Source of the DNA: Tieghemiomyces parasiticus
Lineage: Eukaryota; Kickxellomycota; Dimargaritomycetes; Dimargaritales; Dimargaritaceae
Length of the DNA stretch: 40,970 bases
NCBI GenBank assembly: GCA_027575765.1
Contig: JANBPT010000364.1
Coordinates: 1-40,970 of the forward strand
Direction of reading: 5' to 3'
Translations under genes and position numbers: made by a program
In this document: one piece after another, positions 13,698-26,800 of the stretch
Layout of the letters: every line of letters starts with the position of its first letter
Numbering within the stretch: the stretch's first letter is position 1
The notes under the pieces: generated by a model
What the model was told of the DNA's origin: nothing
What the model saw: the letters and a program-made list of their open reading frames with translations, nothing else
The model's database searches: none

Positions 13698-16600
13698 ATG
13701 GTCGCTGTGGCCATGCCGTCTTCTAAGCGTACACATGACGGAGGAGGTGGCCAGAAACCTTCCAAACGACGCCAACTGGCCCCCGATACCGATGACGAAA
13801 CTAATGAGGGGTCGTCTCAAGCGCCCACGCTCGAGGCCTCGGCAGAAAGGACGAACCACCCAATAGTCACCGCGGCTGCTACGAAAGACAATAGCACGAT
13901 CGGGTAAGGTTTGAATAGAGACCCGGGTCCGCTAAGGAACTCTGGCCAGATACCTACGTACTGCGGTAGACTGCCTCCGCACTAATCTATTCACTAACTC
14001 CCTTCCTGCTTGCCTAACGATACTATGTCGCCGTCACCATCGCCCTCCAATTATACCACCCATCCACCGCCATCCAGGGAATTCCGGCCAGGTTCGATCG
14101 TCCGGGTGTCCCTGCGCCAGTTTGTCACCTATGATGCGTGCCAATTCCACCCAGGGCCCCATCTCAACATGATCATCGGACCCAACGGGACAGGGAAAAG
14201 CACGATCGTGTGTGCCATCGCCCTGGGACTCGGCGGTAATACATCACTGCTAGGGCGGGCTAAGGACATTTCCGAGTTTGTCAAGCACGGGGCTGAGCGG
14301 GCCTCCATCGAGATCGAACTGAAAGGATTTCCGGGCCAGCGCAACGTCACCGTGAAGCGGCAAATCCAGCGCAGCAGTAACTCTTCCACCTGGAAAGTCG
14401 ATGGGCGCCCAGCCACATTCAAGGATGTACAGACCATAGTGGCCCGGTTCTCGGTGCAGGTGGACAACTTGTGCCAGTTCCTGCCGCAGGACCGCGTAGT
14501 GGCCTTCGCCCAAATGGGACCCGCTGAATTACTCCGGGAGACACAGAAGGCGGCGGGAGAGGCCCAACTGGCGGAGTGGCACGACACACTGATCGCCCTG
14601 CGCGCACGCCAGAAGGTGCTGACTAACGCCCTTCAGACTGGGACGGCCGAGGCCGACAACCTAGCCAAGCGCAACACCATCCTGGAGCGGGACGTGGCAC
14701 GGTTTCGGGAGCGTGAGGGAATCCTCCGCCAGATTCAGATCATTGAGGCTCGTATCCCGTTTGCCCGCTATGCGGCGGCCAAGGAGGCTTTCGACGCGAC
14801 GAAGGAGGCACGCCGGGCTCGACACCAGGCCTACAAGAAACTAAAGAAAGCCCAACAGCCCCACGAGGACCGAAAGCAGGAGCTGGAAGCCGAAATCCAG
14901 GCTGCCGGCCGGCGCAAGGACCGGGCAGCGGCCAACCGCGGGACGGCCGGGGCCGAATTTGAGACCAAGATGAACGAGATTGAGAAGCTAGACGCCGAGG
15001 CCAACGATCAGCGTAACCAGCTCACAGCCTTACAGCACCGCGATGCCAACCGCAAGAAGCAGATGGCCGATCTCAAGCGCGAGATCGAGGTACTAGTACA
15101 GGAGACCGCTGCGGGCCCGCCCCCAGGAGCAGGTGCTCCCAGTGAGGCCCTCACGGCTGAGACCGACGCTGTCAATGCCCGCCTGCTGGAATTGAACCGC
15201 CAGCTAGACGACGTGCGCGCCCAGCAGAACCAGATTGCGGACCTCGGTCGCCAAGCTCAGGGGCAAATCGCCGCCAAGCACCGCGAGCTGGGTGCGCTGG
15301 AGGACGTGCGTAACCAGCGACTAGAGCAACTGCGAGCGTTTCACGCGGATTCGTACCGGGCCGTCCTGTGGCTCCGGGAAAACCGGGCGCGGTTCACCGA
15401 ACATGTTTTTGAACCTGTATGCCTGGAAATCAACCTGACCGACGAGACGGCGGGGCCCATGATGGAGACGCTGATCCAGTCGTCTACGCTCAAGACGTTC
15501 GTGTGTCAGACGGAGCACGACTACCACCTGTTTACCCGCGAGGTTAGTGACCGGCAGCGGCTCAAGGTCAACGTGGTGATGCTGACTAACCGTCGGCTGG
15601 CTGACTTCACGGCCCCGCTCGACGCCGACCAGATGCGCGACATGGGGTTCGAACGGTATGCGCTAGACCTGGTTGACGGGCCCGCGCCCGTCTTGACTGC
15701 CTTGTGTGACATGGATAAGCTGCACGCCACTCCCATCAGCCGTGGTCCTGTGGACAATGGGCGTGTGGATGGGTCCCGCCTGCTTCGTCAGTACGTAGCC
15801 CAGAGCACCGTGTTTAACATTCAGTACTCGCGATACGGGCGGCGTCTGCCGTTCGTACAGACCTCCCCCTTCCGTGCCAGTCGGCTGCTAGGCCGCGGTA
15901 CCGACCTGGAACGCAAGACCCAGCTGGAGAATGAACTCGATGAGTTGCGGCGCAGTCTCACGGGGAACGAGGCCCGAGTCAAACGATTGGATCAGGAGAC
16001 CACCGCGCTCAAGGCCGACCAGCGAAACTTAATACGCGATAAGGAGCGTCTGACCGAGCAGCGTCGCGAGGCTAGCCAGCGGCTACGCGAGTTCAAGCAA
16101 AAGGAGATCAAGCTGGAAACTCGCAAGCAGCAGCTCCGGGATCTCCGCAAGGCGCCCGACCGTGATCGAGCCACCGAGGCAGCCATTCATAGCCAACTGC
16201 ATCGCTTGGCGGTCCGTCGGGGCCGCTGCGTACTCCAGTCCCGCGACGCATTGCGCACCAACGTCGAGACGCATTGCCAGTACACCCAGGCCCTTCTAGC
16301 GCACCTGCAGGCCACACACCGGTGGGCGGAGGCTGACAGGCAGCTAGCGGCCTTTGACGCCGAACTACAAGCCGCCGGGGATGCGTACCAAGAGGCCGAA
16401 GCGCAGTTCCAGGCAGCCAAAAGTGAGGCAGTCGAGCAGCTCTCCCAGGCCGAACGCGCACGGGCGGGCCTGGACGAGGCGACTTGGACCGCGGTGCAGC
16501 ACTACGGCCAGGATCTTTCGCTGGATGACCTTGAAGAAGCCCTCATCAGCGAACGCACCAAGGCCGACCTAGCCCACGCGGGGGGCAGTGGGGCCAATCA

Positions 16601-17219
16601 CGCGGCGGTGGTCCAACAGTACCAAGCGCGTCAAGCCGAAATCGAACGACTCCGCGCCACCCTCTCCGAGCAGCAGGCCGAGCTCGATGCCATTGCCACC
16701 GAGCTGACTACCGTCCGCAACCATTGGGAGCCCCGTATCGCCGAGATCGTGGCCCGGATTAGCACCAATTTTTCCGAGGCCTTCGACCGGATCGGCTGCG
16801 CCGGCGAGGTCGCCCTGGCCCGTCACGACGATTTTGACCGCTGGGGCGTCGAGATCCGCGTCAAGTTTCGCGAGCACGAGAAACTCCAGACCCTCACAGG
16901 CCAGCGCCAGTCGGGCGGTGAACGGTCCGTGTCCACTATTTTGTACCTCATGGCCCTCCAGAAACTAGCCGTAGCGCCGTTCCGCGTGGTCGACGAGATT
17001 AACCAAGGCATGGACCCACGTAACGAACGGATGGTCCACCACCAGCTCGTGGAGGCCGCCTGCGAGACCCTATCGGCCCAGTACTTTTTGATCACGCCCA
17101 AGTTGCTGCCTAACCTCGAGTACCACCCCCGCATGAAGGTACTGTGCATCTATAACGGCGAGTGGCAACCGGAAAAATTCGCCATCAGTTCCTACATTCG
17201 CAACCGGTCCCGGGGGTAA
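13698..17219 (+). CDS. SMC5: SMC5, structural maintenance of chromosomes protein 5, two exons
   Basis: ATPase subunit of the nuclear Smc5/6 DNA-repair and SUMO-ligase complex, partner of Smc6 and the Nse proteins. Exons 13698-13903 and 14078-17219 give 1115 residues, the normal SMC5 size. Exon 1 encodes a basic, disordered N-terminus with SKR and KPSKRRQ, a likely nuclear localisation signal. The splice rebuilds EFRPGSIVRVSLRQFVTYD just before Walker A GPNGTGKST (residues 103-111). Long coiled coils flank a hinge at roughly 490-695. The C-terminal head has the ABC signature QSGGERS (SGGER 1014-1018) and Walker B VVDEINQGMD (D1041, E1042). An unspliced read would start at the ATG at 14025 and add a Ser/Pro/Thr-rich leader that is the translated polypyrimidine tract of the intron; I prefer the spliced form because the family's N-terminus is charged and nuclear. 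Convergent with the WDR81-like gene. Confidence 0.97.
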
Positions 17220-17466
17220 TCAACCGTTACCAATCCTGTGTTAGTACATAATTTGTTTGTTTTACCACTAGTAATCTTTGTTTTTTTTTGGTACATGATC
17301 TCCCTTCTTCGCTCTCCTTCGCCCTGTGTTCATAAACGTAGGTATGTGCTTTAGGTTGTTTTTTTTAGATTATTCGTTTAGATTAGTCACAAAGCTAGGG
17401 CCTGGATGGCGTACGACGACTAGTTACCGAATGGGTCATCTTAGGCATACCAGGTCTTATGGTCTT

Positions 17467-20400
17467 CTACGCGCACATGTGAATCTCACCGTCTGAACAG
17501 CCCAGGAGCACAAGTTCAGTATCCGGGCAGAGGGCCATGCAGGAGATGGGTGTGCGCAGAACGGAGGGACTAAACTTGGTGGAATAGCCCTCGGAGAGCT
17601 GTACGGGATGAGGCATCCGATAATTTAGGGGCGGAGAGGAGGAAAACGCAGGTTAGTACATAGTTATCCGAAGAGTGCCGGCCGATCTGTTGGATTTGGA
17701 TTCCAACCGGAACCGATCAACACGCCATCCCTTGGAAATACTGGCCAAAATGATGAAGGCCCCTTACCTGCTCGGAGAGCGGCTGGAAGTTGATACTGTT
17801 CTGGTTGGTCACGTAAATGAGCTCGTCATTCACGATGTGGGCATCCACGATATCGCCGAGGGTGGACGTGAACACGCGGGTGAGGGTCCGGGCGCCATGA
17901 TTAAACAGAAGTAGTTTACGGTCGTGACCCGTACGCAACAGGACCTGGGCGTCGTCAGGTGCGGTAGCCAGGGCGGTTAGGTCTCCGGCGCCGCTACCAC
18001 TAGGCTGGGAACTGCCCAGGACGTTATCGACGGCCAGTACGCGACCCATCCGTTGGTCAACCCTGACGACGTGGCCGTTAGAAAAGGTGGCCAGAACACA
18101 TTGGCGCCGTGGATCGGCGATCACGGAGCGGCAGAGCACGTTACCCGGCGGTGTAAACACGTTCAGTTTCCAGCGACTGCACACCTCGTGGCTCGCCACG
18201 TCCAAATGATACACTACCCCGTCGGTGGTCGCGCCGTAGATAGCCCGGCCAAAATCGGCGGCTACGCTATCCGCCAGCGTCCCACGTACCTGACCGTAGG
18301 CATGGAGTAGCGTGCCCGTGCTAGGGGACCATAGGCGGAGGATCCCGTCGTTACTGGCCACGCGCTCCCCCGCGTACACCCAGTGGACGTTACGGACGCC
18401 ATGCGGGTGCGGGAAGCTGGCCAGGCTAACCGGGGCGGCGGCAGTCCGCGGGCCAATATTATCCGCAGGGAGGTCCACCGCCGGCCGCGGATCGAGGTTC
18501 CAAATCCGGACGGTCCGGTCCTTGGAACCCGACAGAAAATGCCCACGGGTCTCGTGAACGCTCAGGCAACGCACTTTGGACCCATGGCCTGTATAAGTGC
18601 GCAGTTTAAGGTCATGGAACCCGAACCGCGCCAGTTGCTGGGGAACTTCGTCCGAGGTGGTCATGAGGTATCGCCGCCAGTTCTTGCTGTCGTCCCGACA
18701 GGTACTGGCCGTCGGCTTCTTAAAAAGGGACTGCGAGATGGACGGGACCGATACTTTCCCGGAGAAGGGAAAATGCAACGAGGTGGCTGGGCCGGTGGAA
18801 GTCGGGGACTGGGGCTTGGAGGGCGACCCCGGCTCGTCGGTTAAAACAACGGGACCGCCCGTGGCGGCCGAGGATACAGGGCCCTCATGGCCGGTCGTGG
18901 GGGCCGCCGCTGCAGCCGCCGTTCCAGCGGCGGCTGATGATGATGATGACAGCGAGTTGCGGACGGCGTGAGCCAGTGGGGGCAGCGTCTGGGTCAGGCG
19001 GGTCATGAACAATTTGTCGTTGAGGCTAAAGCTGCGCTTGAGGAGCGGTTTCTGCACTAAAGCCTGGGCCAGATGGTTGAGCGATAGCGGGGTGGTGCGG
19101 TCGCTCGGCAGGGTAGCCGCCCGACCTTCCCCGGAGAGGCGCCCCCCTCCCCCCATTGAGGCGTCCCGTTCGCCGTCGCCGTCGGGCTCCTCCACCTCCA
19201 GGGTCATGCGACGGGTCCGCACATCGAGTAGGGAGCTGAGTGTGGAGCTGTACCGGTAGTGCGCCTGTAAAATCTGTTCTAACTGGGGTAGCTGGTCGCA
19301 AGAGGTCTGGACCCGATCGTATCCCCACACCCGACATACGGCGCAGAAGCTGGTGATGACCTGCTCGTACGGCAGGTGGCGTTCCGCTTCGAAGGTGCCG
19401 GCATCGTGGAGCCGGATAAACACGTCAAAGTAGAGTCCCACTAACGGTTCGACGGTGGCCTCCCAACTCTCGGCAGCGTCCAGGAGGGGCCCCATGCGGC
19501 ACAGAAACGTCAGAACACGCTGCGCTGCCCACCATTGCACAAGTGCAGGCGTCGCTTGGCCGCGGATGAAGGTCATGGTGCGGCGTAGCGTGACTTGGAG
19601 CCCACCGCGGAACTCCTCCACAATCTGATCCGGCGAGAGGCCCGCTTCGAATTCGAGCAGCAGAGTCACCAGAGCCACCAAAACTGGTAGGTCGGCCGCC
19701 CGGCCTTTCTCCAAGATCCCGTCGGTAAACAGTCCTAGGCGGCTGAGCTGGGCAGCTGTGAACACGGTATCGAAGAGACCAATCAGGCCGTGCAGGATCC
19801 GGGCCACCACGCCGGCCGCGGTTGGCGCCTTCGTGACAGCCAGGAGCAACTGGCGGACCAGGTGTTTGGCGCAAAGGATGGGTCCCAGGGTATTCCCAAC
19901 GGCGGTGAAAGCCCCGACCACCAGGTCGGCCATCGTAGGTGGGGCAGTCTGGAGGGCCGGAAGCGGGTGGTCGGCGTCGCGGGACGGGGCTAAATGGTTG
20001 GTATCGGAACCGGTCGGCGAAGTCGATCGGGTCGTGAAGGCCGATGATGGTGACGTGATCGGTTCGACTGGTTCCGAGTTCACAGGGGACTGGCGCCCGG
20101 GGTCCCCACAGCGTTCTGTCGTCGTCGTTGTGTCGGGTAGCGATGTAGGTGACGGTGGAGCCAGGGGCGACACGGCACCATCCGGGTTCGCCGGTGTAAG
20201 TAACTCACCCAGCGACGGGTATTCCAATAACCCTGGCGTGTGGAATAGATCAAGGTAACAAGGCAACAGCTGCTGGACGAACGTGGGCGACCCGAACGTC
20301 GCAACGAGGGTGGCCACCGTTTTCGGGTCGGCCATGACGGCCAGCGTCTCGGCGTCGGGTTCTTCGAACCAGGTGATGAACAGTTTGAGGAGGGCATGGC

Positions 20401-23400
20401 GGCTTCGTTCGGGGCCTAGCCACTTGGTCACATGGAAGAGATACCGTACGGCCTCGGCACGAGTGGCCGGTGCCACGAGGAGATCCACAAAGACCGGGAG
20501 TACCAGGTCCATGCCCAACGGATCCAGGGTGGCCAAGGACGGTAGAATACGCTTGGTCGTCGCGAGTACGGCCGAGGCCGACGCCGTCGGGATGGGCCGT
20601 TGTCGTCGTTGGCCGGCCGTCTGCCGCTTAAACTCGGCCAGGAACTGGTATACATTAGCCATCCACCCGGGTACCTTGAGAGCCGCCCCGGGAACCCGCG
20701 GCGCGAACTGCGACTCAAGCTCCGCCAGCACTTGCGTCATAGTCGGCCGCTCGCGCCAGTTGGCGGCGTAGGTCGCAAACAGGGATCCCGTGAGACAGTG
20801 CCCGGATTCGTCGCGGGCCCAAGCCAGGCGGCGCCGCGCGGGACCGTGTGGAAATAGGTAGTGGATCAGGCGGCCAAAGGCAAGGACATCTGCTGCCTGG
20901 CGGTACCGGAGTACGTCGGCCTTGGAGATTGGAGAGGGCGGGGTGGGCTCTTGTCGCGTGGAATGGAAGTCCGAGTTCTGCGGTGCGGGGAAATTTAGAG
21001 GCGGGACGTCAGTACCCGAATCGGAACGGGTGACGGGCGGCGTTGAAGGTGAAGACCCTGGCAGGTCGTCACCATTCCCCCCGGAAAAGTAAGTAGCCTC
21101 AAACCGCAAGATTCCTTCCAGGTGGTGCAGGTCCCGTGCGAACGTATCGGCTGACGGGTTAGCCTTGAGAAGGATGGGCTCCGAATTATCCATGAAGGTC
21201 ATGAGGTTGAGAGCGTTCTCTGGCAGTACGCCACCAACTCGACTCGCCGCCGTGGTGGTAGTGGTGGTGGTCGTGACGGGGTCCGCAAGCAACCCATGGG
21301 CCCCACCGACCCGGTTACGGAGTAACTGAGCGGTTGCCTCGTCCAGACGGAAACTGTCGGTTGGGGAATTGGTGGGCGAACTGAGCAGAGCCGCGAATGT
21401 ATTGCTGGGTCCCTGGGAGTGGGGCGGGTGGCTCTCGCCGGTAATCACCATGGGGCCCGTCGAGGCGGATTGTGGGGGAGTGCGAAGGGCAGGTGACCCG
21501 CCGATCGCAGCGGGACGAAGGGTATCCGAACCGGTCGACGTTGCGGCCAGTTGATCAGCGTGGTTAAGGTAGTCCGTGGACGGCGTGAGCATAGCAGACC
21601 CCAGCGGAGTGAAATCCAGGCCCAGGGGTGGCGAAGTGGTGAAGTATTGCTCGTCTAACCCGAGGGATAAGGTGGAGGTTAGTCGCGCTACGGGCCGCGG
21701 AGAGCTCGACGGATACGAGTCGGCCGGGTCGGCGGTCGAGTTCAACCGGGAAGGGGTCAGACCTAGGGCGGCCGTACCAAGGGTTGGCGTGTCCATAGGT
21801 GCCGTAGCGGTGGCGGTCCGAGAGATGGGAGGACAAGGACTGGGCAGAGGCTCGGCGTCCGGGTGAACGGTGGTGGGCGGGAGGGCGACGTAACCAGGAA
21901 ATCGGGAGGGATGGGGCTCCTTGAAGATTTGCTTGACACCATGCTTCCGGAACGTGGTCCCGCCGTCCACCAAGGGTAGGGCCACATTTTTGGCACGCAC
22001 CGCGGCCTCGCCGGCCAGTTTATACCCAAACGTGAGATCGATCCAGTGGTGGAGGTGGCGCGAGACGTGGTTGCACTCTAGTGCTTGGGCGTGTTGGGTC
22101 ACAAAGTCCTCGGGGGAGTCGGCCCACGCGGGGAGTTGGAGGTCGGGCATGTCCGGGTGGATGGATCGGAACACGGCGGGGTCGGTATAAAACTCTGGGA
22201 TGCACTCGTCGGGCGTCCAGGCGTAAAGCCGGGCCAGTGACTTGGGATACTCCTGAGGTTCGTAATTAGATCGTACAAACTGGCACAAGACGGCCACCGG
22301 GGTGCGCCGGGCGGTGTACACAAAATAGGTGATGTCCGACAAAATGTCCGAAATGTGGTGCGGGGTGGGACCCTCATAGGTAAAGTCTAGCTGCTCGTCG
22401 CCTTTGTTGATGCGAAATTTGGTGCGTCGGAAGTCGCGGAAGTGGGAGGCCGCGCTGGGGCCCGTGAAGTCGGTCACCCACGGCAGGATCGGGTAGAAGT
22501 TGGGATCCCCCCGCCGCCGGCCCGCGTGCATATTGAGGGCCATGAGATACTGAAAGTTACTGAGCGTCCCTTGCGTCCACCGGCTCACCGGATCGGGCAG
22601 CGGGTGGGGTTCGCGCACTAAGGGGGTCGCCGAAGCAGATTCAAAGCCAGAACCCAGTCGGAACCCCACAAGGTGCACCCAGCCGTGCTCATCAACGGTG
22701 ATTCGGGACGGGTTCAGTCGACCGTGAGCAATCCCCCAGCGATGACAGGCGGCCAGGGCCCGGGCAATCTGGTAAAGTAGAAAGGTCCGTCGATTGTTGG
22801 CCCGGACGAACTGCGGTGAGAAGTGCTGCAGATCGGTGAGGCTCACGGCGTTGTGCGGATGAAGGAGGAAGTAGGCCGCCGGCGTTTCGATAGTGCAAAT
22901 GGGATTGCGGAGGTTGGATCCCTCGGGCAGGGCTGGGACCTCGGTGGCCCACGGACCCAGGGGCGAGGGCTGGCGGATGAGGTACAAGGATGCGTCACCC
23001 CCTGGTTCACTGGGCGTCGCGTCGTCCGTGTTGTGCCCGTCCCGCCGTCGCCACCTCCGCACTTCCTCCGCGGTGGCCGTGCGGTAGTAGGGCTGTTTAC
23101 CCAGTACCGCCGCAAGAAACGTAGTGGCATCGTTCGCTCCGGCCCGCTGCGGAGGTCGGGGCACGGGCATGGTAGGGGAAATACTTGTGTAGTTGTTCTG
23201 GATCCATTCTAGGAATTGTTTGACGTTCTGGGGTGGCTGATGCCCGTCACCGTCATCCTCAGGACCGCCAGATGGGACGGCATCAACAATTCGATCATGG
23301 GGGGCGGTACAGGACGGATCGGTAGACCGGCTGGCTGGAGGCTTTTCCACCACAGTTATCTCGACGGCCTGAAACTGGATACGCGGACGTTTGACGCCGG

Positions 23401-23885
23401 TTTCGCCTGCGGTGGGCGCGGTGGATTGGTATGGCCAATGGAACCGGGGCAAGCGGAGGATAGGAGGAGACTCCGCGCTTGCACCGTTGTCAGCTCGGAC
23501 GGTTGGCGAGGACGTTCCTGGGTAGGCGGCCCTCAACACCTCAGGTCCATTATTTTCGTCGGTGAGACGCTCGAGCCAGGCCGATTCAATCTTAAGAAGA
23601 GTTTAAGGGTGCGTGTAGTAAATGCAGGGTAGCGATGAAGGCCATGGGGAAGACATCAATTAGTCAGCGCAAAACACGGATGACCCTCGGGCTAAACCGG
23701 CCATACATTGGAACCTATCCCTTTCCCAGTAGCGTCGACTTGCGAACCGTATGATGCGAGGAGTAAAGGCTACCTACCACGGCACAGACCGACGTGGGTA
23801 GCTGGTTCACGGCCAAGGGGTTGCAGGCGTAGGCGACGTCCACGCCCAAATTGTCCCGAACCAGTTCGACGATGGACGGGACCAT
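17467..23885 (-). CDS. WDR81-like protein: pseudokinase-like region, BEACH domain, WD40 propeller; three exons
   Basis: Animal WDR81 works with WDR91 on endosomes to restrain PI3-kinase signalling and promote early-to-late endosome maturation; Arabidopsis GFS12 is related. Exons in transcript order: 23885-23778, 23590-17768, 17598-17467; 2020 residues (human 1941). A kinase-like lobe (about 243-353) has HGRLNPSRITVDE where a kinase would have HRD, and VGF for DFG, so it is probably inactive. BEACH (about 374-598) has WTQGTLSNFQYLMALN, AGRRRGDPNFYPILPWV, INKGDEQLDFTYE, WTPDECIPEFYTDP, HPDMPDLQLPAW and HHWIDLTFGYKL. A second kinase-like piece lies at about 931-998. Low-complexity Ser/Thr/Pro linkers follow, including eight Thr in a row. 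WD40 repeats begin near 1696 (TYTGHGSKVRCLSVHE, SGSKDRTVRIWNLD), and the last blade is completed by exon 3 (LVLLGCSDGEIHMCA, then stop). Exon 2 has an AAG acceptor. The ATG at 23885 is the first after an in-frame stop. Confidence 0.94.
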
Positions 23886-26800
23886 GGCGGGTACGTTTCG
23901 AATTAGGGGGGTTGCCGTCCGGATGTGCTCCACTCAAATAGAACGTATGGGAAGCCTTCTGGGACTCCGACTGTCTACTACAGTCGATAGGGCTGAAGAT
24001 TGGCACGGCACGCTGGTTCCGATATGAGCAAGAGTCGAGGCGGCGCGAATGCTGCGACCGGAGGCGGCCGGAATGTGGAGATGCTGAGTTGGTTGATACG
24101 GCTACGTGGATGGACTTTGTAGGGAATGCTAATAATTGGCGGAGCCATGGGCATGGTGCGATGGCCGATGCGAGCGACCGTGGGTGGCTCAAGGGGGGGA
24201 GGAAGTGTATTGACCGGGTGGTGTGGCCTAGCAACCAAAATTGGACAGAGGTGGGTAGGTATGTCGCAGGTAACTGTACTGGCTGGGGGGGGGGGGTGTC
24301 CCGTCGACCCGGTGACGTTAAGAATCGAGGTAGAGCAAGTAGGACGCCATACCGACTCTTCCGCATGCGATCCCGCGCCACGGATGCCACTTTTACTTAC
24401 CCCGCCGATATTCCCTTGCTGCCAGACGACAGGATTACAGGTTTGCTGGCTACAGTGTTCTATTGTGACGCTACGCTGGGAGAAGGCAAAGTGCATAGCC
24501 CGGCCCGACGGCTTCGGGCGCGGGTGGGTGTGACGGTGTAAATTCGAGCACTGTGTGCAGCGATGGCCGCATGACTTCCAACAGACCACCGTAGAGAACT
24601 TGCCACTGTACAACGTTGAAGCCGACTGGATCTCTCACCCTCACAGCGGAGAGCCCGGCCATGTGATCGTTCGGAGGGGGTGCTTCTTAAATTCCATATG
24701 AGGCTGTGCTCAAGTCGCTACCGCCCTCAACCATCCACCCCTAATTTTAACCGGCCACCCTCTTTTTAACGGCTGCGCTAGTTTCAGCCACCGTCTCCGG
24801 GGATCACCAATCTGCTGACCGTCTGAGGATGTGGGCCCACGGATCCTAGTAAAGCGTATCCGTCTTGACGATCCCACGATTACCCGTATTGTCAACAGCC
24901 CAGAGATCCAGCTTAGGCCTCCGAGACGTGATTTTTTACACATTCAAATACACTAGCACCCTGTCTCGTAAAGGATCTCACGATCGACAAGCAGCCCCGA
25001 TTAGCGTTTAGGGTGCACTAACGCTTCGTGAATGATTTACCGTTCTAGATGGAGAGAAGCGAGATGGCACTTCTAACACCTTTAGGGCCCGGTGGGTTGG
25101 ATGCCGAATCGTTAGGTGGATTATAATCCCCCAAGTGCCAGCAAGATGGCAGCGGCGAGGGCTAAGGAAATTCAGAGTCTGAAACCTCCCTCCCCCCCAG
25201 ATCAACCATATGAGACCTCTGCCTCTCATTTAAGCATGATGACACTACGATCAGGAACCCATTTGGAGATTACTATTTGGTTAACCTAGCCTGATGGCCT
25301 ATTCCGCTTCGGGTCACGCAATAGATTAGCCACCGAGAAAATGTCCGTGTATGACCTCATCTACCAGCGACCCCTATAACCCTGCGGATGTGATTCTATT
25401 AGTGGTGGCGGGTTCATCAACGCTAAGCGCCGAGGACGTCAGGGTAACCTGCCCATCATGTCCAATCGGATATCGGTACGCCAGGAGGTGCCGATGGCAA
25501 TATCAGGGGTATACTATTGGTGAGCCTTTGGTAGAGTACCTAATTTGCCCTTATCCTTATCCCATACCCACTAGCACCATTACAAGAGACTGGCAGTGAT
25601 GGGATAAAGTGGATAGTTTTGTCTAGAGCACTATGCCATTCAACGTGTCTACTTTGTACTTAAATATCTATTTAGGTGTGGCACAAAGTAAGTCGATGTA
25701 CTCCGCGTGTGACTTCTCTCCCTCTCTCTATCATCTGGTATGTTTACTGTCGCCGCCACCCTCTGGCCCACCCGCGACCCCGTCGGCTACAGTCCCGAAG
25801 AAAGATGTATGGTGGCCGGATATAGGTCTATGCCTTTACACGGCGTTACCGGAAAGGGGGGTGTGCATGTGCATGTAAGGGTATCTCACACGCCCCCTCG
25901 CCTTTTGCTTAAATCACGCGACGGGATTGCTTGGTGTAGGCTACTTATCAGCGCTCAGCCGGAACTGACCGCACACCTTTATATTGCTCTAAACTAAGAA
26001 TGGCTATGGCCTTGTGTGGGACCATGATATGCCTAAACTGGTGGTACGGGGTTCCCCAGGTCAACCTATGTACCGGTTTATTTTGCCGTATAAGCCACCA
26101 TTGATGTATAAGTCCCAACTTCCACGGCTCCCAATGCCCTCCTCAAACGCACGCACAAGACCTCTAAACTATTAGCTTGAGAGCAGTGATGGCCAGAGTG
26201 CATGAAAGAAAAAGTATGTGCGCTTGGGGGTACACCTCTATTGCTATCTACCTCTATGTACGTCCTTAATTTAGCCACTGATCCGGCTCCTAGTAGAGCC
26301 GAGTACTTCTGTCGCTCGCCCACATCCTACGTACTCACATTTGACCAACCTCCCGCGAATCACAGCTGGTTAAGATTGCAGTGGCCCAATCTTGACAATC
26401 CAACAGAAAAAAATAGGTTGTACTCAGGTCCGGCCTGTCATCATATACTTACTCACTCACCAACCTCACACCTACCCTTACGGTGGTGCTAGGAGGAAGG
26501 GGGCGGCGGGTGGGGTGGTGATGGGCCTCATCGATTATGCCGGCCAAATAGCGGACAGGGGTTGAGGAATGCGACTCTTTCCCTCTCTCTCTCCCCACAC
26601 CACAGTTGACTCGGTTGTCAAATAAGCAGCGGCTAGCTAGGGAGTATGACATCATAAGCGCCTACCACCTTCGTGCGCCGGCCTCATTCGGTCGGCTCCG
26701 AAGGCGTATTTTCCTGCTGCGTTGTCCCTATGATTCGTCTGCTGATATTCAGTAGCCAGGACTAGTTTTCGGATTGGAGGACATTGGTCTGGGGAACCTT

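Noticed and set aside
23978..24613. 206- and 211-codon minus-strand frames upstream of the WDR81-like gene
   Set aside because: They overlap each other and two plus-strand frames, are rich in Pro/His/Cys, and lie in the expected promoter.
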